Assembly: GCF_024347055.1 (NCBI RefSeq)
Contig: NZ_AP024895.1
Coordinates: 2,046,001 to 2,110,000 of the forward strand
Reading direction: 5' to 3'
DNA: 64,000 bases
From: Vibrio porteresiae DSM 19223
GTDB lineage: Bacteria; Pseudomonadota; Gammaproteobacteria; Enterobacterales; Vibrionaceae
The notes under the pieces are model-generated. The model worked only from the letters and a program-made list of their open reading frames with translations, was not told the origin of the DNA and did no database searches. Below, piece by piece: positions 41,316 through 50,652 of the stretch. Both the position numbers and the translations under genes were made by a program. Numbering within the stretch: position 1 is the stretch's first letter; each line of letters starts with the position of its first letter.

Positions 41316-41347
41316 AAAGCCCACTAAAAGTGGGCTTTGTTTTAAAT
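41316..41347 (-). terminator. Terminator of the tRNA-Val operon
   Basis: Perfect stem CAAAGCCCAC / GTGGGCTTTG with a 5-nt loop, just after the second tRNA on the minus strand. Symmetrical T-rich flanks make it possibly bidirectional, serving the GntR gene too. The gap 41099-41315 holds nothing else I can name. Confidence 0.8.
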
Positions 41348-41349
41348 TC

Positions 41350-41426
41350 TGGTGCGTCCAAGTGGACTCGAACCACCGACCCCCGCCATGTCAAGGCGAT
41401 ACTCTAACCAACTGAGCTATGGACGC
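41350..41426 (-). tRNA. tRNA-Val (anticodon GAC)
   Basis: 77-nt cloverleaf on the minus strand with encoded CCA. Acceptor arm GCGTCCA pairs with TGGACGC; the anticodon loop TTGACAT gives GAC, which reads GUC/GUU (valine). T-arm GGTTCGAGTC is canonical. Second of a tandem pair. Confidence 0.97.
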
Positions 41427-41450
41427 ACATTGTGATGTTCCGAAGATATT

Positions 41451-41527
41451 TGGTGCGTCCGAGTGGACTCGAACCACCGACCCCCGCCATGTCAAGGCGA
41501 TACTCTAACCAACTGAGCTACGGACGC
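41451..41527 (-). tRNA. tRNA-Val (anticodon GAC)
   Basis: 77-nt copy of the same tRNA on the minus strand, 24 bp upstream of the other. It differs only at the compensated acceptor pair 7-66 (G-C here, A-U in the 41350 copy). Same anticodon loop TTGACAT and encoded CCA. First gene of the tRNA operon. Confidence 0.97.
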
Positions 41528-41790
41528 ACTGCTTGGGAACGAGAAGGATATTAGCGACAGTTTTCGACTCGCGCAAGTGCAAATTCTTACTTTTTGAATC
41601 AACTGGCTTTTTCGCGATCAGTTTGGTTATTTTTACACCAAAACACCGTTTTGGTGCAAGATGTACCAAATCGAGTTGTACATCACTTTTTGTGAATCTG
41701 ATTCAAAAATCCAGTGTACTAACTCCGAGAAATAGGTAATATAGCGCTGAACAAACAATAACCATAAAATCATTCACTTGGCTAGTTCGC

Positions 41791-42861
41791 ATGGACGCAA
41801 AACTTTTCGATAACTCTCATACCATCAGAGCATCGTTACTCTCAGGGGTCAGTTTATTTTTAACTGGCATGTCCGCCTTTTTTGCTCTCTTTTACATGAT
41901 AAAACTCAATTCGTTCACAAGTGGATTTGTTGAGGTGCTTTTCTGTTGTTATTCGGCTCGAATTTACTATTTATCAAAGAAGAATCAGCATCGTGATCGT
42001 GATGTACGAAATTTCGTCTATCTGATTGTTTTGCTTATTACTTATGGTAACGCCTCCCTACCTTTGGCCAATTACAATTTGCTTTGGACAACCCTTTGTC
42101 CGCTACTGATGTACGCTTTACTCGGACGTAAACACGGTCTGTATGCTTCGATCACCATACTGATACTGCAATTGGGCATCTTGAGTTACCGCTCTTTTAA
42201 CTCTAATGAAATATCCCTAATCAATCTGCTCATCAATATGATTAGCAGCTATGCCACCGTATGGCTGATTTCTCATATCTACGAGGGCAACCGTCGTGAC
42301 GTCGAACAAACATTAAGTAGCTTAGCCTCGCGCGATGCATTAACCAGCACTCACAATCGGCTCGCCTTGACCACAGCTTTTGGGCATTTTGAGCGTCATC
42401 GCCACGAAGAGCAGTTGAGCTTGTTGATTATCGATTTGGACTTTTTTAAATCGATTAACGACCGTTATGGCCATGATGTGGGTGATAAGGTACTAATAGA
42501 AACCAGTCAACTTATCATGCAAGTAGTGGGCGATGACAATCTCTTTCGTATCGGTGGTGAAGAATTTTGTGTCACGTTGTTTAATCACTCCATCGCTCAA
42601 GCAGAAAAAGTAGGTGAACGTATCCGCAATTTGGTCGCCACCAATCCTTACGTCTACAACGATAACCACATTCACTTAACGCTTAGTGTGGGTATTTGTG
42701 AGTATCAGACCGGCTATCATTTGGGTGATTTACTGCGAATGGCGGATAAAGAGCTTTATCGAGCGAAAGAGAGTGGCCGTAACCAAGTGCGTTTATGCCC
42801 AGCAACCCCACAGGATGCCGAGCTAGAAACCGACGTGGTTCAACAAAAAGCGCAGAATTAA
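41791..42861 (+). CDS. Membrane diguanylate cyclase (GGDEF)
   Basis: 356 residues: six or so N-terminal membrane helices (residues ~15-180) act as an unknown sensor, followed by a GGDEF domain (about 190-345) with SRDALTSTHNRLAL, DLDFFKSINDRYGHDVGD and an active-site GGEEF. The inhibitory I-site RxxD is not conserved (VGDD at that place), so feedback by c-di-GMP is probably absent. Makes c-di-GMP from GTP; stands alone and converges with the DUF2726 gene (4-bp overlap of stops). Confidence 0.92.
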   Translation: MDAKLFDNSHTIRASLLSGVSLFLTGMSAFFALFYMIKLNSFTSGFVEVLFCCYSARIYYLSKKNQHRDRDVRNFVYLIVLLITYGNASLPLANYNLLWTTLCPLLMYALLGRKHGLYASITILILQLGILSYRSFNSNEISLINLLINMISSYATVWLISHIYEGNRRDVEQTLSSLASRDALTSTHNRLALTTAFGHFERHRHEEQLSLLIIDLDFFKSINDRYGHDVGDKVLIETSQLIMQVVGDDNLFRIGGEEFCVTLFNHSIAQAEKVGERIRNLVATNPYVYNDNHIHLTLSVGICEYQTGYHLGDLLRMADKELYRAKESGRNQVRLCPATPQDAELETDVVQQKAQN

Positions 42862-43526
42862 GAGTCGATCTCTTCGTCATCAAAAATGACATTGTAGTTT
42901 TCAGTATAAGTACAGTGAGGTTGACGGCTGCAGGTAAAAAAACGTCGACCTTTGAACTCCCCTTGTGTTGCCACTTTAATTACCATAGGGCTGCCGCAAC
43001 GTTTACAAAAACGCACTTCTTTGTCTGATTCAATCAAGTCAATATGCGCCGCCAATAAGCGACGCAGTTTGCCAACTTGGTAACTGTATTTTACGTTAGC
43101 GCCAATCAAAGGAATGCCTGCTGATTTACACACCTGCATAATCAGCTTTTGTCGCTCAACTTTACCTTTGTCCAGCTCGCGACCATCATCGAGTTCAATC
43201 ACAACGCGTGGTTCGAGAGTACGTGCATCGCACACCACATAATCGAAATAACTTTTGGCAATTTGATTATTAGCAATAAACCACTCTTTCTTGTTTTTGG
43301 TTTTATGTGGCACCAACACCGAACTCATCGAGACTTTCGCCAAGATAACACCATGCTCACCGACTGCCGCCACTAACGCGTTATAAAAAGCGCCTTCAAA
43401 CATATTGAGCAACGGCCCTTTTTTGCGATATTGATACTCCGCCGTGTTTTCCTGTTTGAGCAGATACTTTTGCGTGAAATAGAAGAAGACAACCAACACA
43501 ACAACGACGATGAATATGTTGAACAT
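42858..43526 (-). CDS. DUF2726 protein with topoisomerase-type zinc ribbon
   Basis: 222 residues: an N-terminal membrane anchor (residues 3-20), a DUF2726 nuclease-like domain (about 40-165; DYVVCDARTLEPRVVIELDD resembles a PD-(D/E)xK-like core), and a C-terminal zf-C4_Topoisom finger CKRCGSPMV ... CSRQPHC. Membrane-anchored, function not established. GGAG lies about 12 bp before the ATG. Monocistronic. Confidence 0.88.
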   Translation of the reverse strand: MFNIFIVVVVLVVFFYFTQKYLLKQENTAEYQYRKKGPLLNMFEGAFYNALVAAVGEHGVILAKVSMSSVLVPHKTKNKKEWFIANNQIAKSYFDYVVCDARTLEPRVVIELDDGRELDKGKVERQKLIMQVCKSAGIPLIGANVKYSYQVGKLRRLLAAHIDLIESDKEVRFCKRCGSPMVIKVATQGEFKGRRFFTCSRQPHCTYTENYNVIFDDEEIDS

Positions 43527-43673
43527 GGTGATAAGAGCTCCGCTCGCATAGAGTAATTAATTCATAATTAGCGAAATTTTAAGGGAATTGCTAGAGACAA
43601 TCCAAATATTTGCGCCATTACACTGGTGAAAGCCGTGCCATCACCCTGCTTTTGTTGTTTTTGTTAACCAAAA

Positions 43674-43704
43674 CAAAAACGGAGCCACGTGGGCTCCGCT
43701 TTTA
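43674..43704 (-). terminator. Terminator of cheV
   Basis: Stem CGGAGCC / GGGCTCCG with the loop acgt, followed on the minus strand by TTTTTGTTTT; 14 bp after the cheV stop. Confidence 0.9.
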
Positions 43705-43717
43705 AGATAACGAGAAC

Positions 43718-44689
43718 TTAGAAAACAAACTTGTCCATCAAGGTTACCATCTTACCAATTTCAGGTTTGGTGATAGTGTCGTTCGCCCCAAGTGCTAAGG
43801 CTTTAGCGCGGTTATCATCACTCATTAATGATGAGAACATCACGATTGGCATCTCTTTGTACGATTCACTTTCACGCAGACGTTTCACCAAGTGCATACC
43901 GTCCATACGAGGCATTTCTACGTCTGTCACAACAGCGTTAACAAATTCTGCAGCAGTCACCCCTTCGGATTTGGCATGAGCTGCAATTTCAGTTAATTTT
44001 TCAAAGGCTTCTCCACCATCTTTACAAGCAATGATGTTGTAACCTGCAGAACTTAGGGTGTCTTGAATCAAGCTACGAATAAAGGCAGAGTCATCCACCA
44101 CCATGATGGTTTTACCGTTACGTTTTGCCACCATCTTACGGTTAAGGTCGACAGTACGGTCCACTTTAACGTCGTATTTTTCCATGCTCAGTTCTGGGTT
44201 GATATCAGCAATGATCTTTTCAAAGTCCAAGATCATGATGAGCTTATCTTCTTTACGAACCACAGCGACAACACAGTCCTGCTCGCCAGCTTCAAGGAAT
44301 TGGCTTGGGGATTCAACGTCATTCCAAGAAATACGGTGTATGCGACTAATGCTGTCAATTAAGAAGCCATTGGTCATGCGGTTAAAGTCGGTCACGATAA
44401 CGTATTTTTTGCTGATATCAGGACTGACTGGCACACCTAGCCATCCAGCCAGATCCACCAGCGGTGTGAGGATTTCCCGGGAAGAGAACACACCAATCAT
44501 GTGAGGTTGTGCGTTAGGGTAATCGGTCGTGTCTGGGACTCGAATGACTTCTCGCACTTTAGCAACGTTAATGCCGTAGTAACAGGTTTTCGTCTTACCG
44601 TTTGGTAACACCTTTTCTAAATGGAACTCAATGATCTCAAGCTCATTGGTGCCGCTTTCTAGTAAGATTGAACTGCTTGCTTTACTCAT
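43718..44689 (-). CDS. cheV: Chemotaxis coupling/response protein CheV
   Basis: 323 residues: an N-terminal CheW domain (about 15-165; LEIIEFHLE, NVAKVREVIRVP, PLVDLAGWLGVP) and a C-terminal receiver domain (about 190-323; IMVVDDSAFIRSLI, phospho-Asp in VVTDVEMPRMDG, Lys in TITKPE). Couples chemoreceptors to CheA and tunes the signal by phosphorylation. Vibrios carry several cheV genes away from the main che cluster; this fits. The start at 44689 is chosen over a GTG at 44698; neither has a good ribosome binding site. Confidence 0.95.
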   Translation of the reverse strand: MSKASSSILLESGTNELEIIEFHLEKVLPNGKTKTCYYGINVAKVREVIRVPDTTDYPNAQPHMIGVFSSREILTPLVDLAGWLGVPVSPDISKKYVIVTDFNRMTNGFLIDSISRIHRISWNDVESPSQFLEAGEQDCVVAVVRKEDKLIMILDFEKIIADINPELSMEKYDVKVDRTVDLNRKMVAKRNGKTIMVVDDSAFIRSLIQDTLSSAGYNIIACKDGGEAFEKLTEIAAHAKSEGVTAAEFVNAVVTDVEMPRMDGMHLVKRLRESESYKEMPIVMFSSLMSDDNRAKALALGANDTITKPEIGKMVTLMDKFVF

Positions 44690-45481
44690 AATTATCACAT
44701 CGTCCCGGGATGAATGTATCTTGCTACGCTTTCGACTTCACGCCGATAAATCACAGTCTGTGCTCGTCTTGCACTAGAGCGCTTCCATGTCGAGCAGCCC
44801 ACTATACCGCAATCTGTTAATATAAGCGTCTTAATTTTATCAATGATTTAGCCGTAAATATTTTAGGCTCATCAAATTTGTCTCTTTCCAGATTGCCAAA
44901 TGCTAACGTCATTCTGTTACCCACAAATGAATGATCGATGCCACAACCCAGTCGTCCAGCTCTGACACACCCTAGCATGTGGCAGATTCTCTGTATGAAA
45001 ACGACGCGACGTTGGTGGCTCACTCACTCCAGAACAGTTTAACGTCACCCTAAGGCACTCTTTTTCCATTATTTTATCCCTTACTATGGCGGCCAAACTC
45101 GCTAAAACTTTAATAAGACAGATAAATTAATGACTTTTTACCACTCTCGGTTAATCCGTTACCACGACTCTGTGATGCTCCAAGCATGAGATCAACTTTA
45201 GATGCTGATTCAATTATCGTCTAGCGATAGCTCTATCAATTGAGTTTCACTTCACTATTTACCCCCATTTCATTAGGTCAACACACACAATGCTCATGGT
45301 TGCACTGCCTTTGTGGGCGTAGTTCGGAAGCTGAAAATAGCAAATTTTTCACTCTATTTTGTATGGCAGGGTTCACAAAGATTTTCATTCCAATACTCAG
45401 TTAACTTCTATACTTAAAAACAGAACAAGGAAGTATCGACGTTCGCAGTCAAAGAACACACCAACACAAAGGAGGATGGCC

Positions 45482-45715
45482 ATGAGACGTGACGATTTAG
45501 GGATCTGTTTAAACCGCAATATGCTGTTTCATCATTTACAGTCTACCTTTACATGTGTGCGCGCTTACGAAGTTGATTCGGAAGCTCACGATAACGTTCA
45601 TGTCATGCTTTCCTTTCCTCAAATGTCCGGTAAGGACGTGCTGTTTACTATGTTAGGAACCGAGGATTTGGAATGGCGTGCCGAACATTACTGCCCTTCT
45701 AACCCTCATGAGTAA
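45482..45715 (+). CDS. Small hypothetical protein, 77 aa
   Basis: Not recognised. From the ATG at 45482 (AAAGGAGG 7 bp upstream) it encodes 77 residues, starting MRRDDLGICLNRNMLF, with no membrane segment. A TATACT hexamer near 45409 could be a -10 box. The 792-bp stretch 44690-45481 before it holds no gene I can support on either strand. The strong ribosome binding site is the main evidence that it is real. Confidence 0.6.
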   Translation: MRRDDLGICLNRNMLFHHLQSTFTCVRAYEVDSEAHDNVHVMLSFPQMSGKDVLFTMLGTEDLEWRAEHYCPSNPHE

Positions 45716-45847
45716 ACGAACGCTGCGCGGTCATCTCGTATAGGGAAATCACCTTTACGCTGTCATCGTAAAACGAGAGGAAACTCAAAGACATGAAGAG
45801 GGAAAATGTAGAGTATTAACTCTAAACGAAATCTGATTGGAATTTCC

Positions 45848-47278
45848 ATGCTCAAAACTGTTCGTGCCTTACTGTGGTGTTCGTTTTGTTCTGTTCTACC
45901 GGTTAACGCCGCTCCTATCTCTTTTGTCCAAGCGTGGGACCTGCTCCAACGCGATAATAACTCTTTAGCCGCTGAACGAGCCAATGTGGATCGTTACCGC
46001 CATTTAACCGAAGCGACGTCCAGCCTCGATTTACCACAAATTTCGATCGGTGCTAATTACACTCATTTAGATGACGATATCACGCTCTCTGGTAAGCAAA
46101 TTTTTAGTAATACTAAATCGGATATCTCTGCCTCTCTAGCCGCGATATTGGCGGGACTCAATCTAGATGTCAGTAGCCTTTCGGGTTTTTCCACCACCAT
46201 CAGTGAGCAAGATGTCATCACCTCTTCGGTGCGCGCCATTTGGCCTATTTTTACCGGTGGTCGAATTACGGCAGCGCAGGAAGGAGCGTTGGGTAAAGAG
46301 CAAGAAGCAACGGCGCATTTTAAAATGGAAATGCTCGCCCGCTATGAAGATTTGGCCAAATACTATTTCAGTGTGGTACTGGCTAAAGAAGTGGTTCAAA
46401 CTCGTCAAGCCGTAGTGAAAGGACTTACAACGCACCGCGATAATGCGGTTAAATTGGAGCAGCAAGGGCAAATTGCCCATGTCGAACGTCTTCAAGCCGA
46501 TGTGTCATTAGACAAAGCGGTGGTCGATTTAAACAAGGCTCACAAAAATCTTGATATCGCCCAAAACGCTTTAACCAAAATTCTTGGTCAAAACACGCTT
46601 GTTGAACCAAGTGGCACCCTATTTATCAACTCAACCCTGCCGCCGATGAGTGCGTTTGATGAGCAGACTCAGCAAACCTATCCAGGGCTGGCTATTTTGG
46701 ATGCCAAAGAGCAGCAAGCAAAGAGCTTAGCCAAAGCGGAGAAAGGTAAATACTTCCCGCAAGTCTATCTTTACGGCAACTACAAGCTTAACGAAGAAGA
46801 TACCATCGCCAGTCAATTGCAACCCGATTGGATGGTCGGGATTGGCGTAAGCATTCCGCTGACGGAAAACACCGGCCGAGGTGAACAATTGCAAGCTGCC
46901 AGCAGCGCCATGACCCAAGTGCGTTATCTTCGTGCGCAAGCTCGCCAAGACTTATCCGTCTTAGTGCAGAAAACGTATCTTGAGGCTGAGCAAGCTTTAG
47001 AAGAAGTCCAAGGTCTGGATTCGAGTTTAGCGTTAGCCAAAGAGAATTTGCGCCTGCGTGAAACTGCCTTTAGCCAAGGTTTATCCACATCGGTTGATGT
47101 GGTTGATGCCGAACTTTATCAAGCCAGTATTCGCACTCAGCAGTCAGTGGCGGGGTTTAACTATTTGATTGCCCTAACCCGTTTGTTGGCGTTAAGCAGC
47201 GAAATGAATTCGTTTGAACACTATCATCACAATGCCATTTTCCTTAGCGCCTCATCGCCAGCGCTAACTCATCCTTAA
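45848..47278 (+). CDS. TolC-family outer-membrane efflux protein
   Basis: 476 residues with a signal peptide (cleavage after VNA, residue ~21) and two OEP repeats with long coiled segments (about 35-240 and 260-450). Forms the outer-membrane channel of a tripartite exporter. First gene of a four-gene operon with an HlyD-type adaptor and two ABC-2 permeases. The ribosome binding site is weak (TTGGAA). Substrate unknown. Confidence 0.9.
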   Translation: MLKTVRALLWCSFCSVLPVNAAPISFVQAWDLLQRDNNSLAAERANVDRYRHLTEATSSLDLPQISIGANYTHLDDDITLSGKQIFSNTKSDISASLAAILAGLNLDVSSLSGFSTTISEQDVITSSVRAIWPIFTGGRITAAQEGALGKEQEATAHFKMEMLARYEDLAKYYFSVVLAKEVVQTRQAVVKGLTTHRDNAVKLEQQGQIAHVERLQADVSLDKAVVDLNKAHKNLDIAQNALTKILGQNTLVEPSGTLFINSTLPPMSAFDEQTQQTYPGLAILDAKEQQAKSLAKAEKGKYFPQVYLYGNYKLNEEDTIASQLQPDWMVGIGVSIPLTENTGRGEQLQAASSAMTQVRYLRAQARQDLSVLVQKTYLEAEQALEEVQGLDSSLALAKENLRLRETAFSQGLSTSVDVVDAELYQASIRTQQSVAGFNYLIALTRLLALSSEMNSFEHYHHNAIFLSASSPALTHP

Positions 47279-47287
47279 GGAGATTGT

Positions 47288-48268
47288 ATGAAATCACTGA
47301 AATTGTCGTTGATTGGCCTGATAGCCCTCGGCATCATCGGATGGATAGCGTACAGCTTCTACCTCGCCTATCAACCGCAACCCATTCGTTTACAGGGGCA
47401 AATTGAATCGCAGCAATACAGTATCTCCTCCAAAGTCGCGGGGCGAATTGACCAAGTTTTTGTACGTAAAGGCGATCAACTCGAAAAAGGCCAGTTAGTC
47501 TTTACAATTCACAGCCCTGAAATCGAAGCCAAATTAGAACAAGCCATCGCCGGGCAAAAAGCCGCTGGTGCGTTGGAAAGTGAAGCCAAAAATGGCGCAC
47601 GGGAACAACAAGTTCAAGCGGCCAAAGACCAATGGTTAAAAGCCAAAGCGGCTGCAGAGCTTGCAGAAAAAACTTATCTACGCGTTAACAACCTCTATAA
47701 AGATGGCGTGGTTTCAGAGCAAAAACGCGATGAAGCCCAAACTCAATGGCAAGCGGCTAAGTACACCGAAAGTGCTGCCGAGCAGATGTTTGAATTAGCC
47801 AAAGAAGGCGCGCGTAAAGAGACCATTCAAGCGGCCACTGAGAAAGCCAAAGCGGCCGCAGGAGCCGTGGCTGAAGTGGAAGCTTATGCAGCCGACACCA
47901 AGATCAATAGCTGGTTTAACGGTGAAGTCTCACAAGTCTTACTGCACAGTGGTGAGTTAGCTCCGCAAGGATTTCCCGTTGTGACCGTGATTGACACCCA
48001 AGACACTTGGGCCGTTTTTAATGTGCGTGAAGACTATCTTCGCCACTTTGCCAAAGGCGCGACTATTAAAGCCTATGTTCCAGCATTACAGAAAAGCCTC
48101 GACTTTAAAGTGACACACATCGCCGTGATGGGCGATTTTGCCACATGGCGTTCGACGGATGCGACCCAAGGTTTTGATTTACGAACGTTTGAAGTGGAAG
48201 CCCGCCCCGTTGAACCAAGCAGCGCTTTGCGCATGGGGATGAGCATAGCGGTAACATTGACCCCTTAA
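47288..48268 (+). CDS. HlyD/YbhG-type periplasmic adaptor
   Basis: 326 residues. A single N-terminal membrane helix (residues ~8-26), then a lipoyl half (SKVAGRIDQVFVRKGDQLEK), a coiled-coil hairpin rich in Ala, Lys and Glu (about 75-190), and a beta-barrel with NSWFNGEVSQVLLHSGELAP. Bridges the TolC channel and the inner-membrane permeases. AGGAG is 6 bp before the ATG; the gap to the TolC-like stop is 9 bp. Confidence 0.92.
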   Translation: MKSLKLSLIGLIALGIIGWIAYSFYLAYQPQPIRLQGQIESQQYSISSKVAGRIDQVFVRKGDQLEKGQLVFTIHSPEIEAKLEQAIAGQKAAGALESEAKNGAREQQVQAAKDQWLKAKAAAELAEKTYLRVNNLYKDGVVSEQKRDEAQTQWQAAKYTESAAEQMFELAKEGARKETIQAATEKAKAAAGAVAEVEAYAADTKINSWFNGEVSQVLLHSGELAPQGFPVVTVIDTQDTWAVFNVREDYLRHFAKGATIKAYVPALQKSLDFKVTHIAVMGDFATWRSTDATQGFDLRTFEVEARPVEPSSALRMGMSIAVTLTP

Positions 48269-48289
48269 ATCTAAAGAGACACTTTGACT

Positions 48290-49441
48290 ATGTGGCAACA
48301 GCAGTGGCGATCTATTCAAGATAACCGATGGCTACAGTGGAGCGTAATTTGGTTACCTCTGCTGCTGGCTGCGTTTTTGTGGTGGATTTTCTCTGCGGCG
48401 ATAGTGCGAGATTTACCAATAGGTGTGGTCGATCTCTCCCACAGCACGTTATCAAGAAGCTTGATTCGCGATGTCGATGCCACATCGACACTCGCCGTCA
48501 CGCGCTATTATGCCTCTGTTGATCAAGCCAGTGATGATCTGATCCAGAGTAAAATTTACGCGTACATCGTTATCCCCTATCGCTTTGATCGCGACCTAAC
48601 TCTGGGTCATCAACCCACGGTGACCACCTTTTATAACAGCCAATACATTTTAACTGGGCGATTAGTGAATTCTGCGGTAGCGACCGTGCAAGCCTCTTTC
48701 AATGCCAAGGTCGACTTGGTCAAAACCTTATCTCGTGGTCAGCAAACCACACTTGGAGCCCTTGCTAATGCGGTTCCCATTCAAACGCAAATGACCCCGC
48801 TATTTAACTTAAATATGAACTACGCGCAGTTTTTGCTCTCAGGCATTATCCCAGCGCTGTGGCAGATTATTATTGTGGCGAGTGTGATCATGGTGTTGGC
48901 GAACAACCACCAGCAGACGCAAGATGAAGTGCAGTGGCAACAGGCACCGCTTACTCAACTGCTAAGAGTCATCACACCTTATCTGCCGTGGTTTGCGCTC
49001 CAAGGAATGGGGTATCTCTATTGGTTTTATTGCTTACTTGGATGGCCAAATCATGGACATCTTATCGCGATCCTCGCGGCGCAGTGGCTCACCATCGCAG
49101 CCTGTGTCGTAATGGGAATTCTGTTTTATCTCATTACCCTTGATGCAGCGCGAAGCCTAAGTTTTGCAGCAGCCTACACCGCCCCTAGTTTCGCTTTTAT
49201 GGGGGTGACTTTCCCTGCCACCAATATGGGCACACTCGCTACGCTATGGCGCGATATTTTGCCGATTAGCCACTACATTGAAGTACAAATTCAACAAGTC
49301 AACTACGGTCTATCTTCTTGGGAATCTCTGCCCACCATGCTGAATTTGCTGTGGTATACCATTCCATTGGCTGCGGTTCTCTGGCTAGCGCCGAGGCGTT
49401 TAACCCCATCGTCTAGGGCTGCGGAGGATCACTCATGTTAA
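48290..49441 (+). CDS. ABC-2 type permease (YhhJ/YbhS-like), first subunit
   Basis: 383 residues: one N-terminal helix, a large periplasmic domain (about 45-180; IGVVDLSHSTLSRSLIRDVD), then five C-terminal helices with the ABC2_membrane_3 pattern. The start is the ATG at 48290 (TTG at 48284 is the track alternative). The gene product needs a cytosolic ATPase, yet none is encoded in this operon. Overlaps the next gene by 7 bp. Confidence 0.9.
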   Translation: MWQQQWRSIQDNRWLQWSVIWLPLLLAAFLWWIFSAAIVRDLPIGVVDLSHSTLSRSLIRDVDATSTLAVTRYYASVDQASDDLIQSKIYAYIVIPYRFDRDLTLGHQPTVTTFYNSQYILTGRLVNSAVATVQASFNAKVDLVKTLSRGQQTTLGALANAVPIQTQMTPLFNLNMNYAQFLLSGIIPALWQIIIVASVIMVLANNHQQTQDEVQWQQAPLTQLLRVITPYLPWFALQGMGYLYWFYCLLGWPNHGHLIAILAAQWLTIAACVVMGILFYLITLDAARSLSFAAAYTAPSFAFMGVTFPATNMGTLATLWRDILPISHYIEVQIQQVNYGLSSWESLPTMLNLLWYTIPLAAVLWLAPRRLTPSSRAAEDHSC

Positions 49442-50583
49442 GTGTTTTGATGCAAGAATGGCGAGCCCTCACTCGTAACGCTGTGGTGGTATTAACCGTC
49501 TTCGGTGGCGTGTTTTTTTACTCCTATCTTTATCCGCTACCCTACGCGCATCAAATACCGCTGAAGCAGCCGATTGCTGTGGTCAATCTTGATAGGAGCG
49601 CCATCAGTTATCAATTAGAACGAATGGTGGACGCCACACCACAACTTGCGGTGATGACGCGCATGGAAACCATCGCTGACGCCAAGCAAGCGTTTCTAGC
49701 ACAACGCATTACTGGTTTTTTGGTGATCCCCGAACATTTTTACCGTGATTTGATGTTAGGCAGTCGTCCGACCCTCTCCTACGCGGGCGATGCCTCGTAT
49801 TTTCTTGTCTATGGCACCATAGCGGAAGGGCTTGCTAAAGCCTCTGGCACTTTATCTGCACAGGCTAAAGTCACGCGATTACTGGCCAAAGGGCAGGCTT
49901 TAGTGCAAGCACAATCGGGTTACGCGCCAACGTTATCGAATTTAAAACCGACCTTTAACGCGCGCATGGGGTATGTCGATTATGTTGTCCCTGCCGTTTT
50001 TGTGCTGATTTTGCAGCAAACCTTAGTGATGGCAGCAGGGCTTATCGGAGGGACACAAAAAACAGATTACCGATCAAACCGTTATTGTTGGTCAGAACCA
50101 ACGTGGAAGATATTGCTTACGCGGTCTATCGTGTTAGTAGCGGTCTACTATGTGCTCAGCGCTTACTATTTTGGTGGCAGTTTTCATTTTCATGGCGTCA
50201 ATACCTTAGCCAACCCGGTGCAATTGATGACCTTACTTTTGCCATTTTTACTCTGCTCAGTATTTATCGGCATGGTGCTTGGCGCTGCAACGCCCAAACG
50301 AGAGTACGTGACCTTATTGGTATTGGTCAGTTCAATGCCGCTGGTCTTTTCGGCAGGATTTATCTGGCCAGTGGAGAGTTTACCCAAGCCGCTCACGGCC
50401 CTGGTGAGCCTGTTTCCCAGCACTCCGGCAATTCAAGGTTTTTTAGCGTTAAATCAAATGGGCGCAAGTTGGCCCCAAGTGGCGACGCAATGGACTCATT
50501 TGTGGCTACTCACCGTGGTTTGGGGCGTACTAGCGTGGGTAACGTACCAACGCACTCAACATGCCATTCGGACTCTATTTTAG
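49435..50583 (+). CDS. ABC-2 type permease (YhhJ/YbhR-like), second subunit
   Basis: 382 residues, same layout as its neighbour: N-terminal helix, periplasmic domain (AVVNLDRSAISYQLERMVD), five or six C-terminal helices (RMGYVDYVVPAVFVLILQQT). GCGGAGG precedes the ATG at 49435. Pairs with the 48290 subunit to form a heterodimeric export permease. Last gene of the operon; no clear terminator follows. Confidence 0.9.
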   Translation: MLSVLMQEWRALTRNAVVVLTVFGGVFFYSYLYPLPYAHQIPLKQPIAVVNLDRSAISYQLERMVDATPQLAVMTRMETIADAKQAFLAQRITGFLVIPEHFYRDLMLGSRPTLSYAGDASYFLVYGTIAEGLAKASGTLSAQAKVTRLLAKGQALVQAQSGYAPTLSNLKPTFNARMGYVDYVVPAVFVLILQQTLVMAAGLIGGTQKTDYRSNRYCWSEPTWKILLTRSIVLVAVYYVLSAYYFGGSFHFHGVNTLANPVQLMTLLLPFLLCSVFIGMVLGAATPKREYVTLLVLVSSMPLVFSAGFIWPVESLPKPLTALVSLFPSTPAIQGFLALNQMGASWPQVATQWTHLWLLTVVWGVLAWVTYQRTQHAIRTLF

Positions 50584-50652
50584 ATTAGAGAGACAACAGA
50601 GATAAGAAGGCTAAGTATCTAACAAACGGTAAAACTTGCTCAAGCAAACAAA

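Noticed and set aside
41350..41527. tRNA-Asp
   Set aside because: The anticodon is GAC, which reads valine codons; tRNA-Asp has GTC.
45359..45481. 41-residue extension of the small gene at 45482
   Set aside because: It lacks a ribosome binding site, while AAAGGAGG precedes the ATG at 45482.
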